From Muribaculaceae bacterium (GTDB lineage: Bacteria; Bacteroidota; Bacteroidia; Bacteroidales; Muribaculaceae), in the NCBI GenBank assembly GCA_023663365.1, contig JAMPHP010000001.1:93282-157281 (forward strand): 64,000 nt of DNA, given 5' to 3'. The notes below the pieces were generated by a model. That model did not search any database. It worked only from the letters and a program-made list of their open reading frames with translations, and had not been told where the DNA came from. Positions within the stretch are counted from its first letter, which is position 1, and each line of letters starts with the position of its first letter. Positions 58,073 to 64,000 of the stretch are shown piece after piece. The position numbers and the translations under genes are program-made.

Positions 58073-60135
58073 TTTTTTTTGTTTATATGCTTTTTGACCT
58101 GAGCCGGGGTTGTCTCGGCGGGGCACTCTTCAAAGGGAAGCCTGAAGGTGCACCCCGAGGCATATTCGCTGCATCCGAAGGCGGCCCTCCCTTTCACCAG
58201 ATGGCCCTTTCCGCACACGGGGCAGGCCACTTGCTCGAGGCGTGTGACGCGCGTGGCCCTGGCTTTCTTGGGTGCTTCGGCCGAGGCTGCCGCTCCTTTC
58301 TTGCCGGCGGAGGCATCGGCTGCCGGGGTGGTGACGATGCGGCGGTTGGAGTTGTCGGAGAGCACATTGAGCACAATCTGCCTGATGAGCTCGCTGATTT
58401 CGCGCACGAACAGGGCGGGGGAGTAGTCGCCGCGCTCTATGCGTCGCAGCTTATTTTCCCACAAGCCGGTTAGTTTGGCTGATTTGAGCAGCTCTTCGTT
58501 GATGGTGTTGATGAGGTCGATGCCGGCCTGCGATGCCATGATGTTCTTGCGCTCACGGTAGATGTAGCGGCGCTTGAAGAGGGTCTCGATGATGGCGGCA
58601 CGTGTCGACGGCCTGCCGATGCCGTTGTCTTTCATGGCTTCACGCAGCTCTTCGCTGTCGACGGTACGGCCGGCAGTCTCCATGGCGCGGAGTAGTGTGC
58701 CCTCGGTATAGTATTTGGGAGGTTGCGAAGTCTTTTTTGCGGTGAATGGGCTGTGAGGTCCGCTCTCACCCTCGGTGAAAGGCGGTAGCAGGCTCTGGCT
58801 GCTGTCGTCGGCCTCCTTGTTGTCGGCTTCAGTGTCGGCCTCCTTGCTTTTGTCGGCGTAGAGTGCGCGCCATCCGGGCTCTACGATTACCTTGCCGGTA
58901 GCCTTGAATTCGTGCTCTCCGACCTTTGCCATCACTGTGGTGCCTTCGAAGACGCAATCGGGGTAGAACGCAGCTATGAAGCGCATTGCGATGAGGTGGT
59001 AGAGCCTTTTTTCGTCGCCTTGCAGTCCGACGGGCGACTGCCCTGTGGGGATGATGGCGTGGTGGTCGGTGACCTTGCTGTTGTCGAAGATTTTCTTTGA
59101 CTTGGGGATGGGCTTTGCGAGCACCGGTGCCGTGAGAGCAGCGTAGGGCGTCATCTGCCTGAGAGTGGGCGCAATTTTGGGGTGGATGTCGTCGGAGAGG
59201 TAGGTAGTGTCGACGCGCGGGTATGTGGTGAGTTTCTTTTCGTAGAGGCTCTGGATCAGGCGCAAAGTCTGGTCGGCCGTCCACGCAAATTTTTTGTTGC
59301 ACTCCACCTGCAGCGAGGTGAGGTCGAAGAGGCGAGGCGGAGCTTCCTTGCCTTTCTTCTTGGCTACGGAAGTGACGGTGAGCGGCAGGGGTGCGATTTC
59401 GCGCACCATGGCCTCGCAGTCGTCCTCTTTGTCGAACCGGTCGCCGGTGTATGTGAAGTTGGCCTTTCGGTAGAGTGTGTGGAGCTCCCACGAGTCCTTT
59501 GGCACGAACTCCTCGATTTCTTTCTGGCGCTTCACGATGAGGGCGAGAGTGGGTGTCTGCACGCGGCCTATGGAGAGCACTTGGCCCGGCGCCGAGTACT
59601 TCAGGGTGTAGAGGCGCGTGGCGTTCATGCCGAGAATCCAGTCGCCGATAGCGCGCGAGAGTCCGGCGTAGAAGAGGCGGTCGAAGTCGGCCTGAGGTTT
59701 AAGTGTGCCGAAGCCTTCGCGGATCGACTCGTCGGTGAGCGACGAAATCCACAGGCGCTTCACGGGGCAGTGCGTGCCTGCCAGCTTCATCACCCAACGC
59801 TGGATGAGCTCGCCCTCCTGTCCGGCATCACCGCAGTTTATGACCTCGTCGGCCTCATTTACGAGCGACTCTATGACTTTGAACTGCCTCTTGATGCCGT
59901 CGTCCTCGATGAGCTTGATGTCGAACTTCTGCGGCAGCATTGGCAGCACGCTCAGCGCCCACCGCTTCCACTTGGGGTCGTAGTCGTGGGGCTCGAGCAG
60001 GCAGCACAGATGGCCGAAAGTCCATGTCACGCGATAGCCGTTGCCCTCGAAGTATCCTTCGTGGCGGCTGTTGGCGCCGAGTATGGCTGCTATATCTTTG
60101 GCTACCGACGGTTTCTCGGTGATGCAGACGCGCAC
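58069..60135 (-). CDS. topB: DNA topoisomerase III
   Basis: Type IA topoisomerase that relaxes and decatenates DNA, 688 residues, starting with GTG. The TOPRIM domain opens the protein (MRVCITEKPSVAKDIAAILG; NCGDAGQEGELIQRW). The catalytic Tyr is in TYPRVDTTYLSDD near residue 312. The core continues with GRPSTRAAIIETLFKRRYI, and a zinc-finger-like C-terminus follows (CPVCGKGHLVKGRAAFGCSE). It lies after mazG, separated by an AT repeat. Confidence 0.97.
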   Translation of the reverse strand: MRVCITEKPSVAKDIAAILGANSRHEGYFEGNGYRVTWTFGHLCCLLEPHDYDPKWKRWALSVLPMLPQKFDIKLIEDDGIKRQFKVIESLVNEADEVINCGDAGQEGELIQRWVMKLAGTHCPVKRLWISSLTDESIREGFGTLKPQADFDRLFYAGLSRAIGDWILGMNATRLYTLKYSAPGQVLSIGRVQTPTLALIVKRQKEIEEFVPKDSWELHTLYRKANFTYTGDRFDKEDDCEAMVREIAPLPLTVTSVAKKKGKEAPPRLFDLTSLQVECNKKFAWTADQTLRLIQSLYEKKLTTYPRVDTTYLSDDIHPKIAPTLRQMTPYAALTAPVLAKPIPKSKKIFDNSKVTDHHAIIPTGQSPVGLQGDEKRLYHLIAMRFIAAFYPDCVFEGTTVMAKVGEHEFKATGKVIVEPGWRALYADKSKEADTEADNKEADDSSQSLLPPFTEGESGPHSPFTAKKTSQPPKYYTEGTLLRAMETAGRTVDSEELREAMKDNGIGRPSTRAAIIETLFKRRYIYRERKNIMASQAGIDLINTINEELLKSAKLTGLWENKLRRIERGDYSPALFVREISELIRQIVLNVLSDNSNRRIVTTPAADASAGKKGAAASAEAPKKARATRVTRLEQVACPVCGKGHLVKGRAAFGCSEYASGCTFRLPFEECPAETTPAQVKKHINKKK

Positions 60136-60145
60136 GTTGACTTTG

Positions 60146-60220
60146 AATTATAAATTATAAATTAAAAATTATAAGCTATCAATTATAAATTATAGACCGG
60201 CAATTATAATTTATAAATTT
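60146..60220. repeat. AT-rich repeat of AATTATAAATT words
   Basis: A tract between mazG and topB made of AATTATAAATT words in both orientations; the last codons and stop of mazG lie in its right end. It contains several short dyads but no promoter match. Confidence 0.65.
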
Positions 60221-61002
60221 TTGGCTTCGTTCCAAAGGGCATCGAGCTCGCCGAGGGTCATGTCCTTGATGCTTCGCCCCTGCTCCTTTACGCGCGCTTC
60301 GATGTGGTTGAAGCGCTTGATGAATTTGCGGTTGGTGTGCTCGAGAGCGTTCTCGGGGTTTACGTGATAGAGACGCGCCGCGTTGACGATGCTGAACATC
60401 AGGTCGCCGAACTCGGCCTCGATTTCCTTGGGCTTACCCGCGGCGATGGCCTCGCGTACTTCCGCGAGCTCTTCGCTCACCTTGTCCCATACCTGCTCGG
60501 GCTGCTCCCAGTCGAAGCCGACATTGGCTGCTTTCTCCTGGATGCGGAAGGACTTGATGAGAGCGGGCAGCGAAGCGGGCACGCCGGCGAGCACCGAGCG
60601 GTTGCCGTCTTTCTCGCGGAGTTTGAGCTGCTCCCAGTTCTGAATTACCTGCTCGGCGTCGTCGGCCTTGGTGGTGCCGAAAACGTGAGGATGGCGGAAA
60701 ATCAGTTTTTCATTCAGGGCATCTGCCACGTCGGCTATGTCGAAGCTGCCGCTCTCAGAGCCGATTTTTGCGTAGAAGAGCACGTGCAGGAGCACGTCGC
60801 CGAGCTCCTTCTTGATGTTCTGAGCGTTGCCGTCGAGGAGAGCGTCGGCGAGCTCGTATACCTCTTCGATGGAGTTCGGGCGCAGCGACTCGTTGGTCTG
60901 CTTGGCATCCCAGGGGCACTTCACGCGCAGGATGTCGAGAGTGTCGATCACGCGGCCGAGTGCTTCTATCTTTTCTTCTCTTGAGTGCATTTTAGCTGTC
61001 AT
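60211..61002 (-). CDS. mazG: Nucleoside triphosphate pyrophosphohydrolase MazG
   Basis: All-alpha NTP pyrophosphohydrolase that clears abnormal or excess NTPs, 263 residues. The ATG at 61002 (MTAKMHSREEKIEALGRVID) overlaps the DsbD stop by 4 bp. Two tandem MazG folds are visible: CPWDAKQTNESLRPNSIEEV with EEVYELADAL and ELGDVLLHVLFYAKI, then the second copy with SEELAEVREAIAAGKPKEIE and EFGDLMFSIVNAARL, each holding the E..E..D metal pattern. Confidence 0.96.
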   Translation of the reverse strand: MTAKMHSREEKIEALGRVIDTLDILRVKCPWDAKQTNESLRPNSIEEVYELADALLDGNAQNIKKELGDVLLHVLFYAKIGSESGSFDIADVADALNEKLIFRHPHVFGTTKADDAEQVIQNWEQLKLREKDGNRSVLAGVPASLPALIKSFRIQEKAANVGFDWEQPEQVWDKVSEELAEVREAIAAGKPKEIEAEFGDLMFSIVNAARLYHVNPENALEHTNRKFIKRFNHIEARVKEQGRSIKDMTLGELDALWNEAKNL

Positions 61003-62936
61003 TTGCGGTAGTTCTCGACACCCTCCTCGAGCCACTGCACGAAGGCGGATACGTTCTCGTCGTAGACGCGCGGAGATGCCAGCGGCATGCCGGCGTTGTC
61101 GAGCAATATATAATAAGGTTGGGAGTTGATGCCGAATTTATGGCGCTGCAGGTAGGCCCAACGCTCGCCTACGGTGGTGAGGCGCACCGTGCGACCCTCC
61201 TCCTCCACAAGCATTGGCTCGGTGAGGGCAGTCTTGTCGTCGACCATCAGTTTGATCATCACATAGTCCTGCTCGATGATGGAGCGCACGGCGCTGTTGT
61301 CGAACACTGCGCCTTCCATCTTACGGCAGTTCACGCAGGCATATCCCGAGAAGTCGAGAAGCACCGGTTTGCCCTGAGCCTGAGCGTAGGCCATGCCTTC
61401 GTCGTAGTCGTGGTACTCTTCGAAAGTGCCGCCATAGAGGTTGAAGTCCTGCGTGTAGAGCGGCGGGGCGAAGGCGCTGATAGCCTTGAGGGGAGCACCC
61501 CAGAGGCCGGGCAGCAGATACACGGCAAACGACAGCGAAGCCACTGCCAGGAAGAAGCGGCCGACGGGAGTGTGGTCCTGCGGCGAATCGTGGCTGAAGC
61601 GCAGCTTGCCGAGGAGGTAAAGGCCGAGCAGCACGAAGAGCACAATCCAGATGGCGATGAACACCTCGCGGTCGAGGATGCGCCATCCGTAGGCGAGGTC
61701 GGCCACGGAGAGGAACTTCAGGGCGAGGATGAGCTCAATGAAGCCAAGCACCACTTTCACGGTGTTGAGCCAAGAGCCCGACCGGGGCAGCTCTTTGAGC
61801 ATGGAGGGGAAGAATGCGAATAGGCCGAAGGGGAGGGCGAGGCCGAGGGCAAAGCCGCCCATGCCAAGGAGCGGGCCGAGCAGATTGCTCTGCGAGAAGG
61901 CTTCGACCAGCAAGGTGCCTATGATGGGGCCGGTGCAGCTGAACGACACCAGCACCAGAGTAAATGCCATGAAGAATATGCTCAGGATGCCAGTGGTGCT
62001 TTCGGCGCGTGCATCGACGGCATTGCTCCACTTCGAGGGCAGTGTGATCTCAAAAGCCCCGAAGAAGGAAATGGCAAATACCACCAGCAGGACAAAGAAG
62101 ATGATGTTGAACACCGCGCCCGTGGCAATCTCGTTGAGCTTCCCGGGGCCGAAAATCAGGGTGAGCACAATACCTAATGTGAGGAAAATCACGATGATGC
62201 TCACGCTGTAGATGATGGCGTCGATGATGGAGCGACGGCGGCTTTTGCTCTTCTTAAGGAAGAAGCTCACCGTCATCGGAATCATGGGCCATACGCAGGG
62301 TGTCATAAGGGCCACGAGGCCTCCGAGGAAGCCAAAGAGGAGTATGGCCCAGAAGGATTGCTCGGAGGAGCCCGTCTCGACATCGACAGGAGTCCACCAG
62401 GCCGATAGTTCGGTGGGTGCGCTCACGCTCACTCCGCCGCCGTCGGTAGTCGAGGCCGGGGCACTGCCCGTAGCTGCGGCTGCATCGCCGAAGGGCAGGG
62501 TGAAGTCGAAGCGGGTGGGCGGAGTGCAAGCCTCGTCGGTGCAAGGCATGTAGCGCACGGAGCCTTCGATGATGCCGCCATTGCCCTCGGCTTTGAAGGG
62601 CTGGCGGAGTTCGACAGTGCCTGTGAGCCATGGTATATTCTGCTGTAAGCCGCTGTCGAAGTGGTTCTTTGCCTCCACGCTGCAGCTCAGTGGTGCGGAG
62701 GAGGAAGCACCGGCGGTGAATGTAACGTGTGTGGGGTCGGGCATACCTACTTCTGCCGAAGGCATCTCGGTGCCGTAGATGTGCCAGCCGTCGGCAATCT
62801 CGGCGGTGAATACGATGGTGCCGGTGCCGTCGCCGCCATCCTCGACGGTGGCGGTCCACTTCACGGGGCTCTCAATTGCTATGGTTGCGAATACTGCGGT
62901 GAGCAGTACTGCCAGGATAGAGAAGAGACGTTTCAT
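60999..62936 (-). CDS. dsbD: Thiol:disulfide interchange protein DsbD
   Basis: Inner-membrane electron carrier that moves reducing power from cytoplasmic thioredoxin to the periplasm. 645 residues: signal peptide; periplasmic alpha domain (about 20-160) with the Cys pair in MPCTDEACTPP; eight-helix core with TPCVWPMIPMTVSFF and VSFSCTGPIIGTLL; and a C-terminal thioredoxin domain with the CxxC in FSGYACVNCRKMEG. It overlaps the DsbD-alpha gene and mazG by 4 bp each. Confidence 0.96.
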   Translation of the reverse strand: MKRLFSILAVLLTAVFATIAIESPVKWTATVEDGGDGTGTIVFTAEIADGWHIYGTEMPSAEVGMPDPTHVTFTAGASSSAPLSCSVEAKNHFDSGLQQNIPWLTGTVELRQPFKAEGNGGIIEGSVRYMPCTDEACTPPTRFDFTLPFGDAAAATGSAPASTTDGGGVSVSAPTELSAWWTPVDVETGSSEQSFWAILLFGFLGGLVALMTPCVWPMIPMTVSFFLKKSKSRRRSIIDAIIYSVSIIVIFLTLGIVLTLIFGPGKLNEIATGAVFNIIFFVLLVVFAISFFGAFEITLPSKWSNAVDARAESTTGILSIFFMAFTLVLVSFSCTGPIIGTLLVEAFSQSNLLGPLLGMGGFALGLALPFGLFAFFPSMLKELPRSGSWLNTVKVVLGFIELILALKFLSVADLAYGWRILDREVFIAIWIVLFVLLGLYLLGKLRFSHDSPQDHTPVGRFFLAVASLSFAVYLLPGLWGAPLKAISAFAPPLYTQDFNLYGGTFEEYHDYDEGMAYAQAQGKPVLLDFSGYACVNCRKMEGAVFDNSAVRSIIEQDYVMIKLMVDDKTALTEPMLVEEEGRTVRLTTVGERWAYLQRHKFGINSQPYYILLDNAGMPLASPRVYDENVSAFVQWLEEGVENYRK

Positions 62937-63412
62937 TTCTTTTTAAGTTTGACCGGAGTAGCTATGCTTTCGGTGGCCGGGGGCATGCATGAAGTGCCGT
63001 CGCAGGCCATGTAGGTGATTTTTGCGTTGATGCGTGCAGAGGCCTCGTCGGTGACGGTGAAGGGCACGGTGAAGTCGACGTTGGCATCCCACCATGCGAG
63101 AGTCATGCCGAATAGCGGGTCTTGCACCTCAAGAGCCGGGCGCGAGGCCTTGACGGGGCCGTCGAAGCGCAGCCCCGAGCTTCCATCGAGTGCAAATGTG
63201 GTGGGCTTGGGACCGCCTGCGGGCAGCTCCTGCGCATACAGGTGCCATCCCGGAGCCACAAGGGCACGGAAAGTCACGGTGCCCGTGTTGGGACCGGTAG
63301 TCTTTATTATAGTGCGCCAGCGCACGGGTGCGACGCCCGGCTCGGCGGCCGCCAGCGGGAGCAGGGCGGCGATGATGAGGAGCAGCGTCAGTGCTATTTT
63401 GCGTAAATCCAT
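62933..63412 (-). CDS. Stand-alone DsbD-alpha-like periplasmic protein
   Basis: A 159-residue exported protein: signal peptide (MDLRKIALTLLLIIAALLPL) and a single domain homologous to the DsbD alpha domain encoded next to it (GWHLYAQELPAGGPKPTTFA versus GWHIYGTEMPSAEVG; ITYMACDGTSCMPPAT versus VRYMPCTDEACTPPT). The Cys pair is kept, so it can probably take electrons from DsbD and pass them on. It is the first gene of the dsbD-mazG chain. Confidence 0.88.
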   Translation of the reverse strand: MDLRKIALTLLLIIAALLPLAAAEPGVAPVRWRTIIKTTGPNTGTVTFRALVAPGWHLYAQELPAGGPKPTTFALDGSSGLRFDGPVKASRPALEVQDPLFGMTLAWWDANVDFTVPFTVTDEASARINAKITYMACDGTSCMPPATESIATPVKLKKK

Positions 63413-63437
63413 ATATCTTGTTTTGGGAAAATTTTCA

Positions 63438-63445
63438 CAAAATTA
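63438..63445 (-). promoter_or_regulatory. Bacteroidetes -7 box of the dsbD operon
   Basis: TAATTTTG on the minus strand, 25 bp before the ATG at 63412. The -33 region shows TTTT instead of TTTG. Confidence 0.5.
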
Positions 63446-63549
63446 CAACATCCCTGCCAAATATAAAAGCGCTTTTTATCTTTTTAGCATTAGGAGTATG
63501 TCAATGAAATGCTAAGAGAGTAGAGGGTGCCTTCATTCTCTCTTATAGT

Positions 63550-63585
63550 CGGCGTAGCTTATTTAGCTGCTTTAGCTTATTTAGC
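63550..63585. repeat. Noncoding 9-bp-period repeat (TTATTTAGC type)
   Basis: Four successive 9-mers ending TAGC: CGGCGTAGC, TTATTTAGC, TGCTTTAGC, TTATTTAGC. The TTATTTAGC unit also occurs once at 27722-27730. It is the third noncoding repeat with 9-bp spacing in the window. Confidence 0.65.
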
Positions 63586-63617
63586 TTTTGCGGGGGCGCC
63601 ACGATTTTTTCAATATG

Positions 63618-64000
63618 TCAATGTACTCTTTGCTGCGGTTTGGCTTTGGGCCGCGGGGCAGCTGCCGCTTCCGTGGGAATTATGAGTTGAGAGTTATGAG
63701 ATATGAGTTCGTTTTCGGCGGGTGGGGGATGGTGGGCCATTTTGCCTTTTCCATTTCTGCTTTTCTCCGGTCTGCCTTTCCTGGGTTTGGAAACCCCACT
63801 GTAGGGTTGCGGGGGATTCGGAGATCCCCCGCGGCGGAGAGGGTTGCGGGGGATTCGGAGATCCCCCGCGGCGGGGGTGGTGAGGGTGCGGTAGTCGGCG
63901 AGGGAGATTTGTGGCTCGAACTTTGAGGGGAGGTCGGGGATGCGTCGGTTCTCGGGGGTGTGGTATATGAGGACTGTGCCGGGGTAGTCGTTGATGAGGA
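63618..64000 (-). CDS. C-terminal part of an unidentified gene reading through repeats
   Basis: An open frame enters from the right edge and stays open for 127 codons to a TGA at 63618-63620. The first residues look like ordinary protein (LINDYPGTVLIYHTPENRRI, then PDLPSKFEPQISLADYRTL). The remainder is low complexity and coincides with the palindromic repeat pair (63804-63874) and GAGTTATGAG-type words, giving a Pro/Arg-rich tail. I do not recognise the family. The tail may be real, or the frame may only by chance lack stops after a gene end altered by repeat insertion. Confidence 0.5.
   Translation of the reverse strand, partial: LINDYPGTVLIYHTPENRRIPDLPSKFEPQISLADYRTLTTPAAGDLRIPRNPLRRGGSPNPPQPYSGVSKPRKGRPEKSRNGKGKMAHHPPPAENELISHNSQLIIPTEAAAAPRPKAKPQQRVH
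63804..63874. repeat. Two tandem copies of a 34-bp palindromic repeat
   Basis: Copies at 63804-63837 and 63841-63874 (period 37). Each contains a 9-bp stem GCGGGGGAT/ATCCCCCGC with a 6-nt loop (63809-63832 and 63846-63869), like a REP-type dispersed palindrome. Just upstream lies another short dyad (GGGTTTGGAAACCC). Confidence 0.8.

Overview
This 64 kb window looks like chromosomal DNA of a GC-rich gut Bacteroidales bacterium, most likely in or near the Muribaculaceae. The basis is: Bacteroidetes-type promoters (TTTG, 19-20 nt, TANNTTTG) in front of many genes; adjacent mutA/mutB methylmalonyl-CoA mutase genes; Bacteroidetes-type protein architectures (extended S16, LytS/LytTR pair, DUF4296 lipoprotein, DUF3127 protein, DsbD-alpha homologues); and secreted proteins with short C-terminal tails ending in patterns such as NLQG...GIFIRRQG.KVSKV, typical of this clade. 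The species is inference. No rRNA, tRNA, CRISPR array, complete insertion sequence or prophage was found.

Left part (1-28000). A minus-strand block encodes a lipoprotein, PepT, MiaA, a TolC-like protein and the start of an RND adaptor. Next come a LytTR/LytS two-component pair, a small beta-barrel protein and a large secreted GH13 amylase-family protein, both on the plus strand. A six-gene minus-strand operon (10282-17632) starts with a double-receiver/ATP-grasp protein and continues with a coiled-coil protein, threonine synthase, a small conserved protein, a PlsC-like acyltransferase and a nitrilase-family enzyme. Then follow Xth, a four-helix-bundle protein in an AT-rich patch, two tandem secreted paralogues with sorting-like tails, recX-prmC-obgE, and a three-gene nonulosonate-type sugar-activation operon (NeuC/LegG-like, NeuA/LegF-like, CBS-nucleotidyltransferase).

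Middle part (28000-41000). Methylmalonyl-CoA mutase is transcribed divergently from rpmH. The minus-strand ileS-traR-lspA-DUF4296 cluster and rpsP follow. A 309-bp MITE-like element with long terminal inverted repeats sits between a small orphan gene and an MBOAT acyltransferase.

Right part (41000-64000). A plus-strand beta-glucan locus encodes a single-module secreted protein, a GH16 laminarinase-like enzyme carrying three related modules, a GH128-like endo-beta-1,3-glucanase, and an Fn3/F5-8C-like binding protein. All four have sorting-like tails and none has a lipobox. A choloylglycine-hydrolase-family enzyme follows. A minus-strand run (57327 to 51357) links DUF3127, ProS, a GT2 glycosyltransferase, UmuD, UmuC, HU, and an unusual HU-transmembrane-LysM protein. 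An orphan promoter between the hydrolase and that run suggests a small RNA. The window ends with DsbD-alpha, DsbD, MazG, TopB and a FeoB-associated protein, then a repeat-rich end where the C-terminus of a truncated gene reads through palindromic repeats.

The points most worth following are: the shared C-terminal tails and the repeated beta-glucan module; the umuDC-HU-HU/LysM arrangement; the candidate small RNA; apparently leaderless promoters; the MITE; and several 9-bp-period repeats, both coding and noncoding.
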